A stretch of DNA of 37,801 nucleotides, taken from Acidimangrovimonas sediminis. Lineage in GTDB: Bacteria; Pseudomonadota; Alphaproteobacteria; Rhodobacterales; Rhodobacteraceae. The notes under the pieces were generated by a model. That model had not been told where the DNA came from. It did not search any database and saw nothing but the letters and a program-made list of their open reading frames with translations. Within the stretch, counting starts at the first letter, position 1, and each line of letters starts with the position of its first letter. The translations under genes were made by a program, and so were the position numbers. Positions 7,385 through 14,910 of this stretch are shown piece by piece. Location: assembly GCF_002871005.1 (NCBI RefSeq), contig NZ_PHSN01000037.1, forward strand, positions 1-37,801, given 5' to 3'.

Positions 7385-8068
7385 TTACTCCCTAACGGTA
7401 TGGCCCCACCACATAACCTTCCCGATGATCGTAACATCGCGGCTGGATCGAAAATCTGGCGGATGAGCTGGGTTATCTGAAAGCAACGCAATCTTGCCCT
7501 CCTCAACGAAGGCCACTCGCTTAACTCGCGCTAACCCATCGTCAAGAATAGCAAAAATCGGAACAGGCCGCAGATCTTTTGGGGACCTAACTCCTCCCGG
7601 AGGATTGGTCCTCGAAGTGTCTATTAGAAGTAGATCGCCCGGGTGGATGGACGGCAGCATGCTGTCTCCGCTCGCCCGTGCGAGGACCGCGTTCGACGCA
7701 GAGACGCCGATCTTCCTGAGCCAGTCTCTGCGAAAGGCAAGTTGGTCGACCACCGACTCAGCACCATTTTCCGCCCCGTCGCCAGCAGCCAGTGCAGCGG
7801 CATGTAGGGGAATTTGAGCGAATTCGACGCCATCGACTGTAACGTTCTCAACAGGCCCGCTGTCACGTGGTGGCCCGAAATAGAACTCAAGGCCAAGCAC
7901 GTCCGCAAGCTTCTGCAGCGCAGCCACGTTGTAGCGCTTCTCCTCTGATCTGGAGGTCCGCATGTTCTTGATAAGCGAATAGTTCCCGACAGCGAGCTTG
8001 GATGCAGCGGCATCGCTCAACCCCCTGATCTTCAAGGCCTTGTCTATCTCAGAAAGAATCGGGTCCAT
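7385..8068 (-). CDS. Phage repressor, HTH plus S24 (LexA-like) peptidase
   Basis: This 227-aa protein has an N-terminal helix-turn-helix (about residues 5-60, including [18 protein letters not shown]) and a C-terminal LexA/CI-like autoprotease. The catalytic Ser136 lies in [14 protein letters not shown], and the general-base Lys183 in LARVKRV. The fold ends with [12 protein letters not shown], typical of this family. It is transcribed away from the early operon and flanked by three operators, the position of the Mu c repressor. Unlike Mu c it can probably be cleaved after RecA activation, so induction by DNA damage is expected from the family. Confidence 0.93.
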   Translation of the reverse strand: MDPILSEIDKALKIRGLSDAAASKLAVGNYSLIKNMRTSRSEEKRYNVAALQKLADVLGLEFYFGPPRDSGPVENVTVDGVEFAQIPLHAAALAAGDGAENGAESVVDQLAFRRDWLRKIGVSASNAVLARASGDSMLPSIHPGDLLLIDTSRTNPPGGVRSPKDLRPVPIFAILDDGLARVKRVAFVEEGKIALLSDNPAHPPDFRSSRDVTIIGKVMWWGHTVRE

Positions 8069-8076
8069 GCGGCCTA

Positions 8077-8147
8077 TTAGCCTAAAATGGCTAAATCAAC
8101 AATACTTAGCCATAGCTGGCTTGCAATGTATCGCCATATCAGGCTAA
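8077..8147. promoter_or_regulatory. Three operator sites, TTAGCC-N6-GGCTAA
   Basis: Site 1 (8077-8094) is a perfect dyad, TTAGCC/GGCTAA with a 6-base spacer. Site 2 (8106-8123) reads TTAGCC/GGCTTG and site 3 (8130-8147) ATCGCC/GGCTAA, both with the same 18-base size. They fill the gap between the repressor and the divergent Cro/Ner-like gene, exactly where Mu-type O sites occur. Repressor and the Cro-like protein probably compete for them. Confidence 0.8.
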
Positions 8148-8150
8148 TCT
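8121..8150 (+). promoter_or_regulatory. Candidate early promoter, possibly giving a leaderless transcript
   Basis: TTGCAA (8121-8126) and TAATCT (8145-8150) are separated by 18 bases, and transcription would begin at or next to the A of the ATG at 8157. No ribosome site precedes that ATG, which fits a leaderless message. Operators 2 and 3 overlap the two boxes. Assignment is by inspection only. Confidence 0.45.
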
Positions 8151-8156
8151 TCTGGC

Positions 8157-8402
8157 ATGGAACAGAGAGACGCCCTTATTTTCCTCGCTGACGCCTTGGC
8201 TATGCACCAAGGAGTGACGCACTACGCAGTCTCCATGCGGGCCCTTGGGAAGGGCGACTTCTTCAAGAATTTGAAGGCGGGGCGAGACTGCCGCACCACT
8301 ACGGCGGCAAGGCTTCTCGCCTGGTTCTCCGATCACTGGCCAGAAGATCTTGAGTGGCCCAGCGACATCCCGCGCCCGCCGAAGTCGTCGGAGGCAGCCT
8401 GA
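8157..8402 (+). CDS. Cro/Ner-like early regulator
   Basis: This 81-aa protein opens the early operon, divergent from the repressor. Residues about 28-62 (MRALGKGDFFKNLKAGRDCRTTTAARLLAWFSDHWP) look like a Cro-type helix-turn-helix: a recognition-helix region with a following AARLLAWFSDHWP helix seen in many phage regulators. By position it corresponds to Mu Ner, which represses both the c and early promoters. There is no Shine-Dalgarno upstream. It ends in TGATG overlapping the next gene. Confidence 0.7.
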   Translation: MEQRDALIFLADALAMHQGVTHYAVSMRALGKGDFFKNLKAGRDCRTTTAARLLAWFSDHWPEDLEWPSDIPRPPKSSEAA

Positions 8403-8626
8403 TGCTCAGCTCCCGTCCCCGACCGACCGTCGACCATAGCGCCCTTCGCTGCCGCCTCCGCGACCCCAAGGCCCGCGCATACCTGCACCTGAGCGGACGC
8501 GGTGTCACCACCGGCACAACCTATGCCTGGCTGGGCACCCCGAGACAGGCCGACAGGCTCCGTACCCGCGCGGAAGCGCGCGGCGAGCTCTGGCCGTTCG
8601 TCATCGTCGATCTGGAGGAGGTGTGA
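8402..8626 (+). CDS. Hypothetical early protein, 74 aa
   Basis: The start is the ATG at 8402 within TGATG of the previous gene; an upstream in-frame ATG at 8354 is disfavoured because it would overlap by 48 bases. The protein is basic and compact (RLRDPKARAYLHLSGRGVTTGTTYAWLGTPRQADRL...), with a Gly/Thr turn, and has no recognised domain. Coupling on both sides places it in the early operon. Confidence 0.6.
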   Translation: MLSSRPRPTVDHSALRCRLRDPKARAYLHLSGRGVTTGTTYAWLGTPRQADRLRTRAEARGELWPFVIVDLEEV

Positions 8627-8823
8627 TGCGCGACCAGAAGATGATTGCCACGATCAGCGAGGTCACAGCGGCAGACGATCCATGGGGAGCGTTCACCACC
8701 TGGCTGGATAAGCGGCGCGCCGAAAATCACCGCCGCGGCGGCGATGACATGGGCTTCATCATTCGAGCGATGATGCAGGAAATCGCATGTCAGACGCCCG
8801 CTAGCTCGGGAGGTCAAAAATGA
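8626..8823 (+). CDS. Hypothetical early protein, 65 aa
   Basis: The ATG at 8626 overlaps the preceding stop (TGATG); a GTG three bases earlier is possible. The protein contains DDPWGAFTTWLDKRRAENHRRGGDDMGFIIRAMM, a helical pattern with no known family. Its last 23 bases overlap the end of the convergent gene at 8801-9064. Confidence 0.55.
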   Translation: MRDQKMIATISEVTAADDPWGAFTTWLDKRRAENHRRGGDDMGFIIRAMMQEIACQTPASSGGQK

Positions 8824-9064
8824 CCTTCAGCGCACCCTTTGCCAAGACGTCGTTTGCGCCCGGCCGGTTGCTTAGGCCCAACGCCATCACCTCTAGCTCC
8901 CGCACGATCGTGCCACGCGACACCTCCTCGCCGGACCGGAGCATGTCCAGAACAAGCCCGCCAATCGTCCCTTTTGCGAGGTCCGGGTTTTCCGCCAACT
9001 TTTGCAGCGCCTCACCAGTTTTCGACCGCAATTCGACTAGCCGCTTCTTAGTCTCGTCGCTCAT
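8801..9064 (-). CDS. Hypothetical protein on the opposite strand within the early region, 87 aa
   Basis: AAAGGAG lies about nine bases before the ATG, which strongly supports translation. The protein (MSDETKKRLVELRSKTGEALQKLAENPDLAKG...) is helical, with an N-terminal charged part and a central GTIGGLVLDMLRSGEEVSRGTIVRELEV segment. No family is recognised. It is the only minus-strand gene inside the early cluster and faces the gene before it, so its expression may be opposed by early transcription. A lysogenic role is possible but unproven. Confidence 0.65.
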   Translation of the reverse strand: MSDETKKRLVELRSKTGEALQKLAENPDLAKGTIGGLVLDMLRSGEEVSRGTIVRELEVMALGLSNRPGANDVLAKGALKVIFDLPS

Positions 9065-9110
9065 CGAACACGTCTCCTTTTGCTGGTCTCAGAAGGGGAT
9101 GTCAGGTGTC

Positions 9111-9132
9111 GGGGGGCGCTCCAACGCCCCTC
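9111..9132. promoter_or_regulatory. GC-rich hairpin between divergent genes
   Basis: GGGGGGCG (9111-9118) pairs with CGCCCCTC (9125-9132) across a 6-base loop, with one G-T wobble. It lies in the gap (9065-9193) between the minus-strand gene and the TM protein gene. No T-run follows on either strand, so a leader or attenuator structure is as likely as a terminator. Confidence 0.35.
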
Positions 9133-9193
9133 GGCTCCGCCAGCATAGCTTGGGGCTTCCCGTTCTCCAAACCCAACATCCGGAGGATGCGGC

Positions 9194-9448
9194 ATGACCC
9201 ATATCTCCCCACTTCTCCGCGCCGCCGAGCAGACTGCCACCACTCAAGGGGCGGTGGCGCGTGAGCCCGCCGGTCCGCACGTTTCCTACTCGCCCCTGCG
9301 TGCGGGCTGGCGCTGGCTGATCGGTCAGATCCGGACCTTCGAGGATAGCCACACGGCCAACTGGGTCGGAGGGGCCGCGCTCGCCGTCATGTTGATCAGC
9401 GGGATCTGGATCGCAGCCGGTTTCGGCTGGACCGATGTGCTGCCGTGA
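9194..9448 (+). CDS. Small membrane protein, 84 aa
   Basis: GGAGG stands seven bases before the ATG. A single transmembrane helix is seen near the C-terminus (about residues 58-78, VGGAALAVMLISGIWIAAGFG), preceded by an aromatic and charged segment. No family is recognised. The early position before ParB and transposase suggests an accessory such as a superinfection-exclusion or host-takeover protein, but that is only a guess from context. Confidence 0.65.
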   Translation: MTHISPLLRAAEQTATTQGAVAREPAGPHVSYSPLRAGWRWLIGQIRTFEDSHTANWVGGAALAVMLISGIWIAAGFGWTDVLP

Positions 9449-9471
9449 AGACGTTCAAAGGAGGAACGCCA

Positions 9472-9732
9472 ATGTTCAGTCGAAAGAAGGAAGCCCCCAC
9501 CGCGCCGAGCCCGCGCCAGCGCTGGAACAGGGTGATCGAGCAATTCAACACCGCTTCTGCGGCCGTCATCGAACACCACCGCCCTGGCGCCAGTATGAGC
9601 GCCCAGCGCCGGGCCCATAGCAACTTCGTCGAAGCAACTGACGCGATGATGGCCGAAATGGCCGAGTTGCAGAAAGCCGGCATCCTGGACGAGATCCGCC
9701 GCCACCTTGCTGCGACCTACGGGCGCACCTGA
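9472..9732 (+). CDS. Hypothetical early protein, 86 aa
   Basis: AAAGGAGG is placed ideally before the ATG at 9472; an in-frame GTG at 9445 is less likely. The protein starts MFSRKKEAPTAPSPRQRWNRVIEQFNTASAAV and is helical with a Met-rich middle (DAMMAEMAEL). No domain is recognised. It overlaps the next gene at TGATG. Confidence 0.6.
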   Translation: MFSRKKEAPTAPSPRQRWNRVIEQFNTASAAVIEHHRPGASMSAQRRAHSNFVEATDAMMAEMAELQKAGILDEIRRHLAATYGRT

Positions 9733-9959
9733 TGCACGCGGCGGCGCTCACCTCTCCCCGGCTTCAGCGGGTGCTGGCGGTCCTGCGGGATGGCAAGGCC
9801 CACACGACGCGCGACATCGTGCGCCGAGGCCGGGTGATGGCGGTGAACGCCTGCATTTCCGAACTTCGCCACCACGGCGCCGAGATCGCCTGCGTGAAGC
9901 AGGCCACGGCCCAGGGCTGGCGCTTCTACTACACCATGACGAAGGCCCCGCGCGGATGA
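9732..9959 (+). CDS. Small winged-helix-like protein, 75 aa
   Basis: The sequence (LTSPRLQRVLAVLRDGKAHTTRDIVRRGRVMAVNACISELRHHGAEIACVKQ...WRFYYTM) follows the pattern of a winged helix: helix, HTH with TTRDIVRRG, recognition helix AVNACISELRHHGAEI and a beta wing. It probably binds DNA as an early regulator. It is coupled to both neighbours by 1-4 base overlaps. Confidence 0.65.
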   Translation: MHAAALTSPRLQRVLAVLRDGKAHTTRDIVRRGRVMAVNACISELRHHGAEIACVKQATAQGWRFYYTMTKAPRG

Positions 9960-10828
9960 CATCTCCCACACTCCTGAAGATCGACGAAGTCGCCGTTGCC
10001 GACGTGATCGAGCGCGGTCGCCTGCGTCCCGTCTCCGAAGCGGCAGTCGAGAGCCTGGTTGCCTCGATCGGCGAGCTCGGCGTCATGAAGGACCCGATCC
10101 ATGTGCGCAAGCTGAAGGACGGCAAGCTGGTCCTGATCGCCGGAGGTCACCGGCTTGCGGCCGCGCGACGGCTCGGCTGGGAGCGGATCGCGGCCAAGGT
10201 GTGGACCAACGTCACCGATGACTGGGCGCGCCTCATGGAGGTCGACGACAACATCGCGGGGGCGGAACTGAACGCGCTCGACACCGCGATCTTCCTGGCG
10301 ACCCGGAAGGAGGTTTACGAGCGGCTGCACCCGGAGACCAAGGCGGGCGTGGCTGGCGGGCGAGCTCGTCAGGGTTCAGCAAACGACATCGTGTCGTTTG
10401 CTGCCGCAACCGCTGAAAAGTTTGCCCTGTCACGTCGGCAAGTTGAGCGTCTCGTTGCCGCCGGCGCCAAGCTAGACCCCAAAGATCGCAGCCTGCTGCG
10501 CGCGGCGAAGCGTCCTGTCACCCTCAAGGACCTGACCGAGATCTCGAAGATCGGTCAACCGCCCGAGCGTTACGCGGTCGTTGCCGCCCTGTCTGAAGGC
10601 CGCGCCAGGACGGCAGCCGAGGCGCGGAAGGCATATGCGGCCCAGGAACGCGGCGTTGAGCCCCCCGTTAAAGACCCCGTTGAAGAGGGGTTCAACAAGC
10701 TGATGGATGCCTGGAAACGGGCGCCGAAAGCTGCCCGTAGGCGCTTCATCGAAGAGCTCTTCGATGAGGTCGCCCCGCTTGTCGATGACGAGGCCGACCA
10801 TCGGGTCGGCGGGATGGCCGCCGAATGA
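9956..10828 (+). CDS. ParB-like protein
   Basis: This 290-aa protein has a ParB/Srx-type N-terminal domain: VIERGRLRPVSEAAVESLVASIGELGVMKDPIHV...LIAGGHRLAAARRLGWERIAAKVW (about residues 15-85) contains the GGHRxxAA motif that binds nucleotide (CTP in true ParB). The middle has an HTH (about 135-165, FALSRRQVERLVAAG). ParB-like genes next to the transposase are common in Mu-like phages of alphaproteobacteria, and a partition or transposition-targeting role is possible. The gene contains a perfect 27-bp palindrome (10377-10403) and a 12-bp repeat array near its 3' end. No ParA is present. Confidence 0.88.
   Translation: MTSPTLLKIDEVAVADVIERGRLRPVSEAAVESLVASIGELGVMKDPIHVRKLKDGKLVLIAGGHRLAAARRLGWERIAAKVWTNVTDDWARLMEVDDNIAGAELNALDTAIFLATRKEVYERLHPETKAGVAGGRARQGSANDIVSFAAATAEKFALSRRQVERLVAAGAKLDPKDRSLLRAAKRPVTLKDLTEISKIGQPPERYAVVAALSEGRARTAAEARKAYAAQERGVEPPVKDPVEEGFNKLMDAWKRAPKAARRRFIEELFDEVAPLVDDEADHRVGGMAAE
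10377..10403. repeat. Perfect 12-bp-arm palindrome inside the ParB-like gene
   Basis: Left arm CAGCAAACGACA (10377-10388), centre TCG, and right arm the exact reverse complement (10392-10403). It is a possible binding site for the ParB-like protein, the repressor or the transposase. It codes for SANDIVSFAA, so it also lies under protein constraint. Confidence 0.6.
10655..10696 (+). repeat. 12-bp iterated TTGAA/TTAAA units in the ParB-like gene
   Basis: GTTGAGCCCCCC (10655-10666), GTTAAAGACCCC (10667-10678) and GTTGAAGAGGGG (10679-10690) follow each other, then TTCAAC. The period is exactly 12 bases and in frame (VEPPVKDPVEEGF). The same unit type occurs at 36470-36500 and elsewhere. Confidence 0.6.
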
Positions 10829-12909
10829 GCCTTGTCGCCCCCTCCCAGGAATGGTGGACGGCCGACGAGATCGCGGCCAGTGGCCTGCCGGACGTGCCCG
10901 CCACGAAGCGCGGCGTGAACCAGATGGCCGAGCGTCACCATTGGCGCGCCCAACCCGGGCTCGCCCGTCGCCGCAAAGGGCGGGGCGGCGGCTGGGAATA
11001 CAGCTGGCGACTTCTGCCGGCCCGTGCACAGCGCAAGCTGCTGACCGGCGCCGCCGTTGCCGCGCAGCCTGAGCGGCAAGGTCGCGATGACGCGTGGCGA
11101 TGGTTCGAGGCCCAGCCCGAGCATCGCCAGAAGAAGGCGCGGGACCGGCTGCAGATCCTCCAGGAAGTCGAGGCGCTTGAACCGGCGATCGGCCGTGACC
11201 GCGCGGTCAGCGATATCGCCCGGCATCGCAAGATAGGCGCCCGCACGATCTGGACCTGGTTCGCACTGATCGAGGGGGTCCGCCCCGACGACCGGCTGGC
11301 CTACCTCGCCCCGCGCCAGGGCGGAGGCGATGGCCCCGTCCGGGACTGCTCGCCCGAGTTCTTCGACTTCGTGAAGAGCGACTTCCTGCGGACGGCGCAG
11401 CCCAGCTTCAGCTCCTGCTACCGACGGGCCGAGCGCGTCGCTGCGCGCGAGGGCTGGGACACGGTGCCCGAACGGACACTGCGGCGCTGGTTCGACGCGC
11501 AGGTGTCGAAGCCGACGCAGGTGCTCTGCCGCAAGGGCGTCGACGCCCTCAAGACTATGTTCCCGCCGCAAGTGCGGGACAAGACCTGCCTCGTCGCCAT
11601 GGAGGCCGTGACCGGCGACTTCCACAAGTTCGACGTCTGGGTGAACTGGCCGAAGATCAACCATCCGGTGCGACCCCAGATGGTCGCCTTCCAGGACATC
11701 TATTCCGGCCGCATCCTCGCCTGGCGGATCGACCTCAGCGCGAACAGCACCGCGGTACAGCTCGCCGCCGGCGACATGATCGAGACCTGGGGCATCCCCG
11801 AACACGTCCTCCTCGACAACGGCCGCGAATTTGCCGCGAAGGCGATCACCGGAAAGGCTTCGACACGGTATCGCTTCAAACCCAAGGAAGACGATATCCC
11901 GGGCCTCTTCACCGCGCTGGGCTGTGAGATCCACTGGTCGACGCCCTACAGCGGCCAGTCGAAACCGATCGAACGGGCCTTCCGCGACATGTGCGATACG
12001 ATCTCCCGCGACCCGCGCTTCGACGGTGCATGGACGGGTAACCGCCCCGATGCGAAGCCCGAGGATTACGGCTCCCGCGCGATCGACCTGGACGAGTTCA
12101 TCAAGGTCGTCGCCGAGGGCATCGATGAGCACAACACCCGACAGGGCCGGCGGTCCGAGGTCGCCTTCGGTCGCTCCTTCGCCGATGTCTTCGACGAGAG
12201 CTATGCCACCGCGCCGATCCGCAAGGCGACCGAGGCGCAGCGCCGCCTGTGGCTGCTGGGGGCCAAGGGCGTCCGGGCAGACCGCAACACCGGGGAGATC
12301 CGGTTCGCCGAGAACCGCTTCTGGGCGGACTGGATGCATGAGATCTCCGGTCAGCGCGTCGTTATCCGCTTCGACCTCGCCGACTTCTGGGCCGGCCTGC
12401 ACGTGTACAGCGCGGACAACGCTTACCTCGGGCATGCCCCCTGTATCCACAAGGTCGGCTTCTTCGACGCGGACGAGGCCCGCAATTTCGCCCGCGTGCG
12501 CAACGAGTATCAGGCCTCTGTGAAGAAGGCTGCCGCAGCCCACCGTCGCCTGACGGCCGCCGAGCTTGGTGGCGCGCTCGACGGCGCGTCGCTTGGCAAT
12601 CCCGTGACCCCGGAGGCAAAGGTGATCAAGCCTACCTTCGGCAAGAAGGCCTCCCGGGACGGACAGGCGCCTCGCGAGGCCCAGGCGGCGACCGTCGCCG
12701 ACCTCGGCAGCCGCCGGCCACAGCCGGTAGAGGCCGAGGAGACAGCCCGCGCCCGTTTCGGCCGCGCGCTCGAGCTCGAGCGTCAGACCGAGCGCGGCGA
12801 AGGCATCACCCCCGACCAGCAGCGCTGGCTGAACGCCTATCAGACCACACCGGAGTACCGCGCCGAGCGGATGCTCTGGGAGGACATGGGCGACGGGATT
12901 TTTGGATGA
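10825..12909 (+). CDS. A: Mu A-type DDE transposase
   Basis: This 694-aa protein catalyses insertion and replicative transposition of the phage. The N-terminal segment (about residues 8-65, WWTADEIAASGLPDVPATKRGVNQMAERHHW...GWEYSWRLLP) matches the Mu-type DNA-binding domain with its winged helix. The catalytic triad is visible as Asp265 (TGDFHKF), Asp331 (LLDNGREF) and Glu383 (SKPIERAF), with spacings close to those of MuA (269, 336, 392). Length is near that of MuA (663). The C-terminal part has the beta-barrel and a tail that would contact the B ATPase. It overlaps the ParB-like stop by four bases (ATGA). Confidence 0.97.
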   Translation: MSLVAPSQEWWTADEIAASGLPDVPATKRGVNQMAERHHWRAQPGLARRRKGRGGGWEYSWRLLPARAQRKLLTGAAVAAQPERQGRDDAWRWFEAQPEHRQKKARDRLQILQEVEALEPAIGRDRAVSDIARHRKIGARTIWTWFALIEGVRPDDRLAYLAPRQGGGDGPVRDCSPEFFDFVKSDFLRTAQPSFSSCYRRAERVAAREGWDTVPERTLRRWFDAQVSKPTQVLCRKGVDALKTMFPPQVRDKTCLVAMEAVTGDFHKFDVWVNWPKINHPVRPQMVAFQDIYSGRILAWRIDLSANSTAVQLAAGDMIETWGIPEHVLLDNGREFAAKAITGKASTRYRFKPKEDDIPGLFTALGCEIHWSTPYSGQSKPIERAFRDMCDTISRDPRFDGAWTGNRPDAKPEDYGSRAIDLDEFIKVVAEGIDEHNTRQGRRSEVAFGRSFADVFDESYATAPIRKATEAQRRLWLLGAKGVRADRNTGEIRFAENRFWADWMHEISGQRVVIRFDLADFWAGLHVYSADNAYLGHAPCIHKVGFFDADEARNFARVRNEYQASVKKAAAAHRRLTAAELGGALDGASLGNPVTPEAKVIKPTFGKKASRDGQAPREAQAATVADLGSRRPQPVEAEETARARFGRALELERQTERGEGITPDQQRWLNAYQTTPEYRAERMLWEDMGDGIFG

Positions 12910-12911
12910 AA

Positions 12912-12945
12912 ATGCCGCCGCGGGCTGCGGGCCCAGCGGCGGCAT
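12912..12945 (+). promoter_or_regulatory. Strong hairpin between transposase and B ATPase genes
   Basis: ATGCCGCCGC (12912-12921) pairs with GCGGCGGCAT (12936-12945), and inner GGGC/GCCC can extend the stem with one bulged A. No T-tract follows. It could reduce or process the message so that less B is made than A, or hide the B ribosome site; neither is shown. Confidence 0.5.
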
Positions 12946-12978
12946 CGAGTGGTGGCACTTGAGCAGTGTGAGGGAAAG

Positions 12979-13773
12979 ATGACCGAAGAAACGAGACTTT
13001 ACAATACCATTGCGCCGCTGCGGAACGTGGCGGCACTGCTGACGCTGATCGACCGGATCCAGAACCGCGCCTTCGGGCTACCGGGCATGGGCACGTTCTA
13101 CGGTCCCTCGGGCTACGGCAAGACAACGGCCGCGACCTACGCGATGAACCGCTACCAGGCCTGTCACGTCCAGATCCAGGCACTCTGGCACCCCAAAACC
13201 ATGCTGCAGGAGATCGCGACCGAGCTTGGCCTTCGGTACAAGACGACGGCCACCGCGCCGGTTCTGTTCAACCTGGTCGCCGCCGAGCTCGCGCAGACGA
13301 ACCGGCCGCTCCTGCTCGACGAGGCCGATTACCTCTGCAAGGAACAGATGATCGAGGTGGTCCGCGGCCTGCACGAGACCTCGGGCGTACCGGTGATCCT
13401 GATCGGCGAGGAGCTTCTGCCCCAGAAGCTACGGGCCTGGGAGCGGGTGCATGGCCGGATGCTCGACTGGGTCGGCGCGGAAGCCGCGACGATCGAGGAT
13501 GTCGGTCACCTCGTGCCCATCTACGCCCGGGGCATCACCGTGACCGACGATCTGCGCCAGCTGGTGCTGCAGGCGGCCCAGGGCTCGATCCGCCGGGTGT
13601 CGATCAACCTCGCCACGATCGCGGAGCATGCCACCGTCCAGGGCCTGACCCGGGTTGACGCCGCCACCTGGGGCAAGCGCGCCCTCTTCACCGGCGAAGC
13701 CCCCGCGCCCCGCCGCGAGGTGGCAGCCCGGCGCCGTGCCGAGCAGACCATGGCGCGCCGGAGGGTCAGCTGA
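12979..13773 (+). CDS. B: Mu B-type AAA+ transposition ATPase
   Basis: I chose the ATG at 12979 because GAGGG precedes it; the in-frame start at 12949 has none. The protein of 264 aa has a Walker A GPSGYGKT at about residues 42-49, Walker B LLLDEAD at about 111-117, a sensor-like ...VPVILIGEE... and a C-terminal helical part. Mu B coats target DNA, delivers it to A and gives target immunity. It is somewhat shorter than Mu B (312 aa). A hairpin separates it from A. Confidence 0.95.
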   Translation: MTEETRLYNTIAPLRNVAALLTLIDRIQNRAFGLPGMGTFYGPSGYGKTTAATYAMNRYQACHVQIQALWHPKTMLQEIATELGLRYKTTATAPVLFNLVAAELAQTNRPLLLDEADYLCKEQMIEVVRGLHETSGVPVILIGEELLPQKLRAWERVHGRMLDWVGAEAATIEDVGHLVPIYARGITVTDDLRQLVLQAAQGSIRRVSINLATIAEHATVQGLTRVDAATWGKRALFTGEAPAPRREVAARRRAEQTMARRRVS

Positions 13774-14327
13774 TGGCACGCCTTCCCCGCAAGCCCACCG
13801 CCCTCATCGAGGACAGCTGCTGGGCCGTCGCCCTGCGCCTCGGTACCTTCGGCTATTCCGAGATCGCCGCCGAGGCCCATGTGTCGCACGAGCGGGCCAG
13901 CGCGGTCGTGCGCCGCTGGCTTGACGCCGGCCGTTGCGAGCTGGTCCAGCGCAAGCACGAAGGTGCCAAGCGCAACCTCTACCGCGTCGACCCGAAGGCT
14001 GCACCGAAGCAGCGCCCGACCGGGTCGGTGCCGCAGAACCTCTGGAACTCGATGCGCGGGCTCAAGCACTTCACGCCGGTCGATCTGGCGGCGCACTCCA
14101 CGACGCCGACGGTCCTGGTCACGGTCGAAGCGGCCCGGGCCTATTGCCAGGCGCTGCTCAGGGCCAACTACCTGCGTGCCGTCCGCCGGGCGGTGCCGGG
14201 CCAGCGTGAGGCGACCTACCAGCTGATCCGCAACACCGGCCCGCGCCCGCCGCGCGAGCGCCGGGTGCGGGCAGTCTGGGACGAGAACCTCGAGGACTTC
14301 ACCCACGTCGCGAGAGCTTCGAAATGA
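13773..14327 (+). CDS. Winged-helix protein, 184 aa
   Basis: The N-terminal part (WAVALRLGTFGYSEIAAEAHVSHERASAVVRRWLDAGRCELVQRKHEGAKRNLYRVD) shows a helix-turn-helix and a wing. The second half repeats the idea (FTPVDLAAHSTTPTVLVTVEAARAYCQALLRANYLRAVRRAV), suggesting two tandem winged helices. It is probably a phage DNA-binding protein of the early operon. The ATG overlaps the B stop (TGATG). Confidence 0.75.
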   Translation: MARLPRKPTALIEDSCWAVALRLGTFGYSEIAAEAHVSHERASAVVRRWLDAGRCELVQRKHEGAKRNLYRVDPKAAPKQRPTGSVPQNLWNSMRGLKHFTPVDLAAHSTTPTVLVTVEAARAYCQALLRANYLRAVRRAVPGQREATYQLIRNTGPRPPRERRVRAVWDENLEDFTHVARASK

Positions 14328-14701
14328 CCGGTCCCCTCGCGATTGCCGAAGAAGCCTGGGGGGAGGCGCTGCCCGAATGGGTCGCCGCCCTGGCCGCCGA
14401 ATGCGCCGCCGCCAGCCAGAACAAGGTGGCCGGTCGCCTCGGCGTCTCCGCCTCGATGATCAGCCAGGTGCTGCGGCGCAAGTATCCGGCCGATCTGACG
14501 CCACTGGAAGACCGCTTCATGGGTGTGTTCCGGCACGCGCGCGTCGACTGCCCGGCCCTCGGGCTGATGCCCCTGAACGAATGCCGCAGCTGGCGGGAGA
14601 AATCCCGCACCTTCGCCGCCGGCAACCCGCTCCGCCTGCGCATGTACCGCGCCTGCGCTGGCTGCCCGCGGAACAGGATCACGGAGGTGACCGATGACTG
14701 A
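14324..14701 (+). CDS. HTH protein with a C-terminal Cys cluster, 125 aa
   Basis: Residues about 28-50 (NKVAGRLGVSASMISQVLRRK) form a clear helix-turn-helix. The rest includes C77 (MPLNECRSW) and a C-terminal CAGCPRN pair, possibly a small metal site. Proteins of this layout are common in Mu-like phages of Rhodobacterales, but their role is not known to me. It is coupled to both neighbours by ATGA-type overlaps. Confidence 0.75.
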   Translation: MTGPLAIAEEAWGEALPEWVAALAAECAAASQNKVAGRLGVSASMISQVLRRKYPADLTPLEDRFMGVFRHARVDCPALGLMPLNECRSWREKSRTFAAGNPLRLRMYRACAGCPRNRITEVTDD

Positions 14702-14900
14702 TCCCGCCCGCTTCGATCCCGCCGAAATGCTGAGCCTCGCCTCGCGCGGCGTCGGCAAGGTCGATGCGCTCGGCCCGCGCGGGGCCACCCTCGTGACGAT
14801 CGAAGAGATCGAGGCCATGGCCGCCACGCTCGCCTGCCTCGGTCTTGCCGCCACACCCCCGGGCGAAGATCCGCCCGAGGCCCTCTTCATCCCTGCCTAG
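14694..14900 (+). CDS. Hypothetical protein, 68 aa
   Basis: Translation begins eight bases before the end of the previous gene, with GGAGG upstream. The product (MTDPARFDPAEMLSLASRGVGKVDALGPRGATLVTIEEIEAMAATLACLG...) is acidic and helical, with no recognised family. Compact operon context supports it. Confidence 0.6.
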   Translation: MTDPARFDPAEMLSLASRGVGKVDALGPRGATLVTIEEIEAMAATLACLGLAATPPGEDPPEALFIPA

Positions 14901-14910
14901 GAGAACCATC

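Noticed and set aside
10570-12945. A 791-codon open frame on the minus strand opposite the transposase
   Set aside because: It lies entirely antisense to a transposase with intact DDE residues and shows only GC-driven composition (Gly/Ala/Arg/Leu/Asp), with no family pattern.
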